Made by a program: the position numbers and the translations under genes | Shown: in pieces, positions 55,482 to 64,000 of the stretch | Numbering within the stretch: the stretch's first letter is position 1 | Layout: the number at the start of each line of letters is the position of its first letter | Assembly: GCF_018143015.1 (NCBI RefSeq) | Contig: NC_054758.1 | Location: 13,558,001-13,622,000 of the forward strand | Source: Lytechinus variegatus | Lineage: Eukaryota; Echinodermata; Echinoidea; Temnopleuroida; Toxopneustidae | Direction: 5' to 3' | Length of the DNA: 64,000 bases | Notes under the pieces: generated by a model | The model's input: the letters and a program-made list of their open reading frames with translations, nothing else | What the model was told of the DNA's origin: nothing | The model's database searches: none

Positions 55482-56430
55482 CTGCGAAGCAAAGTGAGAC
55501 TATAGGCGCCGCTTTTCCGACGGCGGCGGCAGCGGCGGCGTCAACATCAAAACTTAACCTGAGGTTAAGTTTTTGAAATGACGTCATAACTTAGAAAGTA
55601 TATGGACCTAGTTCATGAAACTTGGCCATAAGGTTAATCAAGTATTACTGAACATCCTATTAGAGTTTCATGTCACATGACCAAGGTCAAAGGTCATTTA
55701 GGGTCAATGAACTTAGACCATGTTGGAGGAATCAACATCGAAATCTTAACCTGAGGTTAAGTTTTTGAAATGTCATCATAACTTAGAAAATATATGGACC
55801 TAGTTCATGAAACTTGGACATAAGGTTAATCAAGTATCACTGAACATCCTGCATGAGTTTCACGTCACATGACCAAGGTCAAAGGTCATTTAGGGTCAAT
55901 GAACTTTGGCCGAACTGGGGATATCTGTTGAATTCCCATCATAACTTTGAAAGTTTATGGATCTGATTCATGAAACTTGGACATAATAGTAATCAAGCAT
56001 CACTGAACATTTTGTGCAAGTTTCAGGTCTCATGATTAAGGTCAAAGGTCATTTAGGGTCAATGAACTTTGGCCGAATCGGGGGTATCTGTTGAATTACC
56101 ATCATAACTTTGAAAGTTTATGGATCTGATTCATGAAACTTGTACATAAGAGTAATCAAGTATCACTGAACATCCTGTTCAAGTTTCAGGTCACATGATC
56201 AAGGTCAAAGGTCATGTAAGGTCAATGAACTTTGGCCATGTTGGGGTTTTTTGTTGAATAACCATCATATCTCTGTAAGTTTATTGGTCTAGTTCATAAA
56301 AAGTGGACATAAGAGTAACCATATATCACTGAACATCTTGTGCGAGTTAGAGTAGTATTCAAAGTCAGCACTGCTGCTATATTGAACCGCGTGATGCAGG
56401 TGAGACGGCCAGAGGCATTCCACTTGTATG
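55482..56430. repeat. AGGTCA-type repeat element in the zinc-finger gene intron
   Basis: Opens with GTCTCACCTGCGAAGC and closes with GCAGGTGAGAC plus GCCAGAGGCATTCCACTTG, so the ends are short inverses. In between are about five tandem units of 160-190 bases: TTATGGATCTGATTCATGAA, GTATCACTGAACATCCTG, CACATGACCAAGGTCAAAGG, GGGTCAATGAACTTTGGCC. Four units carry an exact AGGTCAAAGGTCA. The first units are prefixed by AACTTAACCTGAGGTTAAG. The element is widespread here (4760, 8401, 13587, 18874). Confidence 0.8.
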
Positions 56431-56460
56431 ATAATAGTATAATGACACTATCAGTATTAA

Positions 56461-57645
56461 AGGGGTACTCCGGGCTGGAAATGATTATATCTAGATAGAT
56501 AGAGTAAAATGATAAAATTTCATCACAATCTGATAACAGTGGACAAATTTATTGAATTTTATATTTTAGCAATATTTTTTTTTTCAGTTATACCATACGG
56601 GCACTAGTATTCAACCCGTTTTAGAGAGTTTCCTCGAATATATATAGAAATATAGAATTTACCTGAATTTCAGACCTGTCTTATTTCCAAGAGCAAATGC
56701 TGGTTATTCTTTTTCCATTATTTTTTTCTTTAACCAGTCGACTGTGTGCGCGGGTGATCGAATTATATGGCGATGGTTTTTGGCACTAGTATTCAATCCA
56801 TCGGCACTAGTATTCAACCTAACGATGAAAGATGGCCCTGTCTCTCAATCTGCCCTTGTCCCATCCGACTATGGACTAGACCATTTGAGATGAGACCAAA
56901 CAGGGAATTAATCAAAGCAAGAAACTTGCATAGATCTAGATCTGATTTAGCAATCTAAACCCTTTTGTGATTTGCTATCTATCCTCTTTAGGTTGAATAC
57001 TAGTGCCATTCAGTGCAAACAGCCATTGCCGCATAATTCGATCCTTCGCGCATACAGTCGACAGATTGATAAAGAAAGTACCGACAACAGATTACCCTGG
57101 AAATATTAAAGGTATGAAATTAAGATAAATTCCCTATTTCTAAATATATTTTCGGGAATATGTCAAAATCTTTGAATTATGCCAGGTTGAATACTAGTGC
57201 CCATACGGTACATGCATGCCTGCCGTCATGAATATTCATTAGATGGGCTGATGTCACATCCTCGTTTGCCTTTTTAATATGTTATTACATGAAATCATAT
57301 GTTGTGTTAAAGATATCTCTGCTCTATGATAAAATAAGTTGTAGCAATGAAAATCTAATGCGATAAATCAGTTGTCAGTCCATTTTTAGTTCTTGGAGGA
57401 CAAAATTTGGATAAACTTAATTTCATTAATGAAATACAAAAGAACAAGTGGGGATATGACATCATCAGTGTGCTCATTGAATATTAATGAAGACGTCCAC
57501 AGAACTGTTTCACCGAAATAACACAAATCTTTAAAATGCCATAACTTTGTTATTCCTTGTCTGATTTTGATGAAATTTTCAGTGTTGTGTTTGTCTGACT
57601 TTCCCTGTACTATTCAAGTCATTATTTTCAGCCTGGAGTACCCCT
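56461..57645. mobile_element. TTAA-flanked element with AGGGGTACTCC ends
   Basis: AGGGGTACTCCGGGCTG on the left pairs with CAGCCTGGAGTACCCCT on the right, with TTAA on both sides (56457-56460 and 57646-57649). TTAA targets are used by piggyBac-like and Kolobok-like transposons. It is non-coding and carries a nested element at 56591-57210. A fragment of its inner sequence (GTTATTACATGAAATCA and neighbours) recurs at 63600-63675. Confidence 0.8.
56591..57210. mobile_element. nested element with GGGCACTAGTATTCAACC ends
   Basis: The outer 26 bases of each side pair with two mismatches (TACCATACGGGCACTAGTAT against TACCGTATGGGCACTAGTAT), probably with a TA duplication. The same CACTAGTATTCAACC phrase appears twice more inside (56783-56822) and once inverted (56995-57010). 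The element is therefore internally repetitive or contains a smaller copy of itself. No coding frame. Confidence 0.65.
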
Positions 57646-57860
57646 TTAAAATCATGATTTTATGAAAACTTTTTAACTCCTATTTTTTGTTCTTCATCCT
57701 GATTTCTAATAGTACACACATTTTTTGTGCGTTTTCCATGAAAATGGCAGAAACTAGGAAAGGATATAGCTTCATAAACAATGAATTTGGTATTAAAGCA
57801 ATCCTAGTAATTATTAATAAGTGTAATACATTCAGAAGCAGAATCTGTCGTGATCAATAG

Positions 57861-58278
57861 TTATTACCGGTAAATTGCCAATTCGTCCACTGCCAACTCG
57901 TCCACTCACCACATGGTCTACCTTCATTTAGTCTAATGCCAGTCCGTCCATCAACAATTCGTCTAACAACCATTTGGTCCAATCATTACTTCGTCTAATC
58001 GCCAGTTCGTCTATTACCATATCGTCTAATAACCACTTGGTCTAATACCCATTTTCTTTTCGTTCATTTGCACAACTAACACTTTAGTTTATGAGACCAA
58101 ATGGCTATTGGACCAACTGGTTATTAGATGGAATGGCGTTAGACTGAATGAAAGTAGACCATGTCGTGAATGGACGAACTGTTGGTAGACCAAATGGTAG
58201 TGGACGAGTTGGATGATTTGGTATAGGACGAGTTGGATGATTTGGTGTAGACGAATTGGAAATAAATCGTTATTACCC
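57861..58278. mobile_element. foldback element of GTCCA/GTCTA spaced repeats
   Basis: The left half alternates AATTCGTCCAC, CATTTGGTCCAA and TTCGTCTAAT. The right half is its inverse (TTAGACTGAATG, GACCAAATGG, GGACGAGTTGGATGATTTGG repeated twice). TTATTACC marks both outer ends. Relatives are at 23800 and 60345. It ends about 115 bases before the zinc-finger exon. Confidence 0.7.
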
Positions 58279-58394
58279 ATAGAGTAAATCTGAAAGAAAG
58301 AAAATGCAATGAATGAAACACTGAATTCCATGCGAGAGTAGGAATGAGATTTAATAAATCCTCTTTACATTGCTATCCACCCACCTACACACAG

Positions 58395-59401
58395 ATGGAG
58401 GACAGTGTCCGGAGGGCTCACGGGAACGGTTCTTGAGCATCACAGGGATGATCCAGAGGCAGGAGCTACCCATGATGAAATGCTATGAGGTGAAAGATAC
58501 CTTACAGGAGACAGAAGGAAAGGAGCCTTGGAGTGAAAGATCAGATCATCAAGACTGCATGGATTCCCATCCAATGATTGGGTACTATGGGATGATACAG
58601 GGAGGATCTCAGTTGGGGATGCCATCAGATGATGCTGCTCCAGACACCGTAGGAGGCTCAGAAAGGACGGTTAGAGATAATCCGGTAGGAATCTTTGAAG
58701 ACTGTTCAAGAGATGGCTTGTTGGATCATGACAAAAATGAAATTAAGCACTCTCTGATGGGGTATTATCGGGTAATAGAAGAATCAGATCATTCTGAGGA
58801 CAATGGAGACATTGTCTGTCAAGAGGAGAGAAGAATTACTCAAAGTGATTGTACAGAGGCAAATGCTGGGGATGACCCAATCAAACGATTTAAGTGCAAG
58901 GTGTGCGGACGAGCATTCCGACATTCCCAGGGACTAACTGCCCACAAGAAAATCCACAGCGACGAGCGTCCGTTCCCGTGCCAGTACTGCGATCTGAAAT
59001 TCCGTGTCAAGCAAAATCTGATCACCCACGTCCGGACTCACACGGGGGAGAAACCGTACTCGTGCGAGATCTGCGGCCGCGGGTTCGGCCAGCAATCCAC
59101 CATGGTGCGTCACCTTCGCAGCCATACCGGGGAGAAGCCGTTCTCCTGCAAGTACTGCCAGCGGAAGTTCACCCAGCGCCACGTCATGATGAATCATGTC
59201 CGCATACACACGGGAGAGAAGCCTTATTCTTGCGAAGTGTGCAGTAAAGACTTCAAAGAGCAGCACAATCTGGTTAGACATGTAAGAACGCACACAGGGG
59301 AGAAGCCGTATACCTGTGGCGATTGCGGGAACAAGTTCACCCAGAAAAATCATCTCATGAGGCATGCCAAAGTACATATTCCCAAAAAGCATACCATATG
59401 A
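58395..59401 (+). CDS. C2H2 zinc-finger protein, coding exon 2 (six tandem fingers)
   Basis: The acceptor is CACCTACACACAG before ATGGAGGACAG. The first two bases complete codon 306 (G plus AT, Asp), so the phase matches exon 1 and the protein is 640 residues. Residues 307-465 are acidic and hydrophilic, with a twice-used motif (IGYYGMIQ at 367 and MGYYRVIE at 427). Residues 473-633 are six C2H2 fingers spaced exactly 28 residues apart. All have C-x2-C-x12-H-x3-H, joined by TGEKP-type linkers except the first (SDERPFP). The last finger is seven residues from the stop. Finger fields of this kind bind DNA; specificity cannot be read here. The finger region is richer in G and C than the rest. 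Exons, spacing and linkers are intact, so it looks functional. I cannot name an orthologue. Confidence 0.9.
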
Positions 59402-59561
59402 TGGTCTGTATTCCATTTTGTCTGATGGTGCTATATTTTTCAAACAAGATGTTTCTAATAATTTATGGAGTCTGACTGTGCACAGCTACATGGATTTTTT
59501 TTTTTACCATGTTTTCAAATGAGATTAGCTCCACATTCACTAAAATCTATTGATTTCAAGA

Positions 59562-59567
59562 AATAAA
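59562..59567 (+). terminator. poly(A) signal of the zinc-finger gene
   Basis: AATAAA about 160 bases after the stop codon, with a T-rich stretch just downstream. It implies a short 3' untranslated region ending near 59580-59590. Confidence 0.65.
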
Positions 59568-59590
59568 CATGACATAATTTTTTATGTCAC

Positions 59591-60344
59591 TTCTTAATTT
59601 TGTGTTTATGCTTCTACCCACCATGGGTTTAGTCTACAGGCACAGACCTTTGGTTTCCGCAATTTTCAATGTGCATAATGCAGAGTCTGAATTAGTAAGA
59701 CTAGATTCACTATGTACTGTGGCTGCCTCTACCAAAGACGCAGACAGAGATTTTTTAGTCTAATCTTAACCCTAATAAGACAGGGGGGGCCTTGACATTT
59801 TTGCGATAAATTATTTTTGACTGCGTTGCTCGCTGACTTTTTACTTTCAAGTTTTGCGCAACTTTTGAGACCAAAATTGCGACACGCGGTTCCAAAATTG
59901 CATAACATTTCGTAAGAATATTATGCAGACCCATAATTTTTCAAAAACCTGAATTCATGTGCAAATCCAATGCAAGTAGTGTGTTTGCCAAAATTTATAC
60001 TATATCATGAATATCATAATATAAAATGAAGTCCCCGACAATTTCCATTGAAAAAACAATAAAAACACAAAGTTGAAAAACAATGAAATTCATAAGAAAT
60101 TTAGAAAACAATAAAATGCATACATGTAACCATGTAAGAAAATAAATGAATGTGATGTTGAAATTTTTTTAAATTAAAATTTGATCAGATTCCTTCAATG
60201 AGTCTGTGAACCAAAAATTTGCATGTTGGGGGCATTATTTAGTTAATTAGGGCAAAATTTTGATTTTACGCATAAATGATACAATTAACTAGCAGAATTT
60301 GATCTTATTTTGTAGATCGCAGACTAATTATTGGTTGCCACAGG
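59591..60344. other. intergenic AT-rich sequence
   Basis: No gene seen. 59780-59900 has a G run and phrases (GCGTTGCTCGCTGAC, TTTTGCGCAACTTTTG) in the style of the interior of the hAT-like elements, so it may be a remote relative. Confidence 0.4.
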
Positions 60345-60460
60345 GGTAAATTACCAATTTGTCTATGGGCAACTTGTCCACTTATCACATGGTCACCTTT
60401 CATGTAGTGTAATGCCATTCCATCCATCAAAATCTTACCATTTGGTCCAATAATCTTGCC
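60345..60460. repeat. fragment of the GTCCA/GTCTA foldback family
   Basis: GGTAAATTACCAATTTGTCTA through CATTTGGTCCAATAAT matches the left half of 57861-58278 with moderate divergence. Confidence 0.6.
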
Positions 60461-60461
60461 A

Positions 60462-60617
60462 GGGTGTTTCATAAAGCTGTTTGTAAAGTTACCCACGACT
60501 GGAACATGATCTCAGGTCCTAACTCAATTACATAGGAATATATGACTTGGCATGAGAAAGTGCTACCAGTCGTGCGTAAAGTCATTCATATCATACGAAC
60601 AGCTTTACGAAACACCC
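60462..60617. mobile_element. 156-bp MITE with GGGTGTTTC ends
   Basis: GGGTGTTTCATAAAGCTGTT at the left and the inverse of GGGTGTTTCGTAAAGCTGTT at the right; inner CACGACTGG/CCAGTCGTG also pair. Right after it comes SINE sequence starting ACCAGGTACAC. The CCAG just left of it could be the rest of that SINE site, so it may have inserted at the SINE's CCAGG. Confidence 0.65.
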
Positions 60618-60698
60618 ACCAGGTACACATTCACCTCTCCTGGGTTGAGTGCAGCTCAGTGTGGATGAATTTATTGCTGAAGGAAAATGAAACACAGT
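60617..60698 (-). mobile_element. SINE fragment
   Basis: ACCAGGTACACATTCACCTC through GAATTTATTGCTGAAGGAAA matches the middle of the SINE at 23280-23350. Neither the tRNA-like head nor the tail is present. Confidence 0.65.
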
Positions 60699-60849
60699 TG
60701 CCCTGCACAGTGGCATACGCGGGGGGGGGGTTACAGGTGTTCACCCCTCCCCCCTTTAAAAAATGCTGTGTACGCGGCTGGCTCTGCATCAGCAACATAC
60801 ATTTGCACCATTTAATACAGAAGTCTAGTATCCTACAGCTTCCCAAGTG

Positions 60850-61729
60850 AAAGCTTACACAAACAAGGTAAAATTTTGTGATTGTGAGAAATTAACTTTA
60901 TTTTAAAAGTGATCAAGGTTTTGTCCACATCAGTGTAGCGATAGTGGTATACATACCTACATTATTCAAACAAATATTTCAATTTTCATCTCCCAAAGAT
61001 TTATAAACAAATATTTCAATTTTCATCTCCCAAAGATATAAAGTCTTACTGTTACTTATTATTTCAGTATATACAAACACTGGAAGTAATACAAATTGAC
61101 AAAGATTTAGATATAATACCAAGTGTATCTGTGCTCTTAAGCTGTCAAAGTGTCAATCCATATTCTTGCCCTAAGTAATGTAGTGACTATTAATTATTTA
61201 CCCATCTAAATATTTATGGTAGAGCTATTCTGGTTTTAGTCAAATCTTTTCCGACCTACAAAATCTGTTTGACTTTGAAGAAATTTGACTTTTTTAATAG
61301 AAGATGTATTCACAATCTTGTTTATGAATACAAAAATTGATTAAATATACATGTAAGATTAAATTATGTAAGTTTACCTATGTGCATCATAAAAGCTATT
61401 TGTTATTAAATAATTCTAACAAAAGTGCTTTTTATAGTTTCATGAGAAAAGTGTATTTTTGCAACCTGACACAATGCCAAGTTTTGCCAAGCTCTAAAAT
61501 TTTTAAATGTCATATAGGACCTATGGTTAATCATTGTAAAAAAAAGAAGAATAATAATCTGTTCGAATTGGAATATGTTTTTCCTCAAGTTTTGCCTAGT
61601 TCCAATAAAAAAATTACAACAGTAGAAATCATTATATGATGCAATGTATAAAATAACCCTACATTTTATCAGAAAACTTTTTATTTTTTTATTATACTAC
61701 TGATGGTTTCCATGGCAAAGAAGAATAGT
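60850..61729. other. AT-rich sequence, no gene recognised
   Basis: A 40-base phrase (ACAAATATTTCAATTTTCAT and on) is duplicated in tandem near 60977-61040. Otherwise nothing supported. Confidence 0.45.
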
Positions 61730-62617
61730 GAGTTTGGGTGGTTCTTTTCAGGACCAACACTTGCCCAAGAAAGATACATGAGAGTTTGGGTGGTTCTTTT
61801 TCAGGACCAACACTTGCCCAAGAAAGATACATGAGAGTTTGGATGGTTCTTTTTCAGGACCAACACTTGCCCAAGAAAGATACATGAGAGTTTGGGTGGT
61901 TCTTTTTCAGGACCAACACTTGCCCAAGAAAGATACATGAGAGTTTGGATGGTTCTTTTCAGGACCAACACTTGCCCAAGAAAGATACATGAGAGTTTGG
62001 GTGGTTCTTTTTCAGGACCAACACTTGCCCAAGAAAGATACATGAGAGTTTGGGTGGTTCTTTTTCAGGACCAACACTTGCCCAAGAAAGATACATGAGA
62101 GTTTGGATGGTTCTTTTCAGGACCAACACTTGCCCAAGAAAGATACATGAGAGTTTGGATGGTTCTTTTCAGGACCAACACTTGCCCAAGAAAGATACAT
62201 GAGAGTTTGGATGGTTCTTTTTCAGGACCAACACTTGCCCAAGAAAGATACATGAGTTTGGGTGGTTCTTTTTCAGGACCAACACTTGCCCAAGAAAGAT
62301 ACATGAGAGTTTGGGTGGTTCTTTTTCAGGACCAACACTTGCCCAAGAAAGATACATGAGAGTTTGGATGGTTCGTTTTCAGGACCAACACTTGCCCAAG
62401 AAAGATACATGAGAGTTTGGATGGTTCTTTTTCAGGACCAACACTTGCCCAAGAAAGATACATGAGAGTTTGGGTGGTTCTTTTTCAGGACCAACACTTG
62501 CCCAAAAAAGATACAGAGTTTGGGTGGTTCTTTTCAGGACCAACACTTGCCCAAGAAAGATACATGAGAGTTTGGGTGGTACTTTTCAGGACCAACACTT
62601 GCCCAAGAAAGATACAT
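61730..62617. repeat. 53-bp minisatellite, about 17 units
   Basis: The unit runs GAGTTTGGGTGGTTCTTTTT, CAGGACCAACACTTGCCCAA, GAAAGATACATGA. Copies differ mainly by GGGTGG/GGATGG and by one T in the T run, with one shortened unit near 62250 and another near 62515. Near-identity indicates recent expansion. Since 53 is not a multiple of three, the long frames on both strands cycle through all three frames and are not genes. The array ends in CATGGTGTAACAGC. Confidence 0.95.
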
Positions 62618-63380
62618 GGTGTAACAGCTTTTATTGACCCTTTTCAGATTGGAATATCACATATTTTCAGCTCTCGCTTCGCACTTGCATTAATTATTTT
62701 CATGGCAAAAAATGTATTTAGAATGCCCAGATACTAGATCTTAACCTAAAACACACGCATGCATTTTCATTGAGACACGATGATTGTTCTCTGTTTAAGA
62801 TGTGCTTGAATTATTAGTTTCAGATCAGAATATAAAAAGACGTTCTGATCGCGTTTCGCACTCGCATTATTAACGTAGGAATATACCCAATTACCCATCT
62901 TTACAACGTTCTCAAAATATGAATAGTATCCCTTTTTCAGGTCTGAAATCTCCCTTTTTCCCGCTCGCACCAATAGTTTATTTATATACTTATCCTGTGA
63001 TTACAAAAATTGCTTAGATTGTTCATTTTTTAGGTCGGAATGTCAAAAATTTTCAGCTCGCGCTCGCAGTATTCTTTTGTTGAAGTATCGTCTTCATGGC
63101 TAACTGCAGACAGTCCTTAACATGTCCCTTTAAAATTAGGCCAGAACGTATATTCATTTATATTCTGTATGGCTTGAACTGCAAGCAGTCCTTAACATGT
63201 CCCTTTAAGATCAGGCCAAAACGTTAGTAAAAAAAAAACACCGTTATATTAAAAAATCTCTGCTGGCGCATCACGCTCTCATTTTTTGTTCAGGATCACA
63301 AACGCCCAGAATTTTCAATTTTAAGGACAAAATACATAAAATTTCCAAAAAATTTTAGCTCTCGCTTCGCACTATTTATA
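62618..63380 (-). repeat. diverged copy of hAT-element interior
   Basis: Phrases TTTTCAGCTCTCGCTTCGCA, TTCAGCTCGCGCTCGCAGTA and CAGTCCTTAACATGTCCCTT parallel the interior of copy D (16390-16520) but are much more diverged. CAGTCCTTAACATGTCCCTT is itself duplicated at 63109 and 63187. No ends are visible. Confidence 0.55.
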
Positions 63381-64000
63381 TATGGCTTATGAGATTATTA
63401 CATATTTTGTAATGTTTTATTTAAAAAGTGACTATCAGGACTACCCCTTCAAACAAATGAAAAAAAAAACTGAGTGGCAGATCAGGGAAACTATTGGTGA
63501 AAAAAATCACCCCCCCCCCCTTGGCCAGAGCTGGATCTGCCCTGGTCAATCCAATAGTTTAGTTGAATCTTAAAGTTGAGCAATATACTGTGGAAACATT
63601 TATATACGCACGTCGTCATGCATGCATGATGTCATATCCCCATTTCCTTTTTTCTATTGTTATTACATGAAATCAGGGGCCGCGTTCTCGTGGGTAGCTT
63701 TGCATGGGGACTGCTGCAGCCCCCCCCCAAAAAAAAAATAATAATAATAATAATAAATATGAATCGACCACAAAGAAAAAAAATAGGCCCTATTTGCGCA
63801 TATGTATTGAATAATGCAGTAGTGCATTTTGTCGTGAAGTAAGTGCCCTAAAATTCCTAAATTACACAATTAACAAAGCTAGTATATTACATTTCTATTA
63901 ATAATAAGAAGTACAAGTCGAAGAGGTTAGCATATAATCCCAAGTGCTCAGGCAGTACACAAAGAATATCAAAGGAGGCCCAAATTTAAAATTCAAATGA
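63381..64000. other. AT-rich sequence with a MITE fragment
   Basis: 63600-63675 (GCATGCATGATGTCATATCC to TTATTACATGAAATCA) resembles the interior of the TTAA-flanked element near 57210-57300. A C run followed by an ATA microsatellite lies at 63720-63757. No gene is supported. Confidence 0.45.

Noticed and set aside
58934-59443. 169-codon minus-strand frame
   Set aside because: Antisense shadow of the regular zinc-finger repeats.
61730-62617. CRISPR-like regular repeat
   Set aside because: Units abut with no unique spacers, no cas genes are near, and the setting is an animal genome. It is a minisatellite.
1-64000. LTR retrotransposon or retrovirus-like element
   Set aside because: I found no paired long direct repeats with TG/CA ends, and no gag, protease or integrase motifs. 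The direct repeats present belong to segmental duplications.

Overview
The window is nuclear DNA of a multicellular animal. Coding sequence is split by GT-AG introns, and the rest is AT-rich and packed with inverted-repeat DNA transposons, tRNA-derived SINEs, LINE pieces, microsatellites and minisatellites. The repeat families, notably the units carrying tandem AGGTCA half-sites and the AAGGCCAAGGC-rich elements, are ones I associate with echinoderms, most likely a sea urchin. That placement is inference from memory, not a search. I see no LTR retroelement, retrovirus-like element, CRISPR array or free tRNA/rRNA gene.

Two host genes are well supported. (1) A rhodopsin-class, aminergic/muscarinic-like GPCR lies on the minus strand in three exons: TM1-TM5 at 44286-45213, TM6 to the start of TM7 at 41933-42048, and the rest of TM7 plus the tail at 25480-25620. 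Phases agree and give about 394 residues over 19.7 kb, with a 16.3 kb second intron full of mobile elements. (2) A six-finger C2H2 zinc-finger protein lies on the plus strand in two coding exons (54533-55448 and 58395-59401). Phases agree and give 640 residues, followed by a poly(A) signal. A possible exon of an unidentified gene sits at 65-187.

Layout: 1-3965 is AT-rich with G-run repeats. 3966-19167 is a repeat complex built around a 3.3 kb non-autonomous hAT-like element present in four copies (two plus, two minus), enlarged by a tandem duplication of about 5.1 kb. 19168-21540 is an ATTCGG-rich element with a nested foldback. 21541-25400 holds two tRNA-SINEs, one with a MITE in its A box, and a degenerate satellite that runs into the last GPCR exon. 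25480-45213 is the GPCR gene; its introns hold a perfect 46-bp-arm hairpin, MITEs, an intact L1-type ORF1 without its ORF2, and a degraded CR1/L2-type LINE. 45214-54343 holds foldback elements, a LINE fragment, CCAATTGG-rich repeats and a nest of palindromes inside a 5.4 kb inverted-repeat bracket. 54344-59590 is the zinc-finger gene. 59591-64000 is intergenic, with a 53-bp minisatellite of about 17 units.

The two genes show no functional link. The most informative content is the GPCR reconstruction and the nested insertion histories, several of which are dated by empty sites or exact target-site duplications present in this same window.
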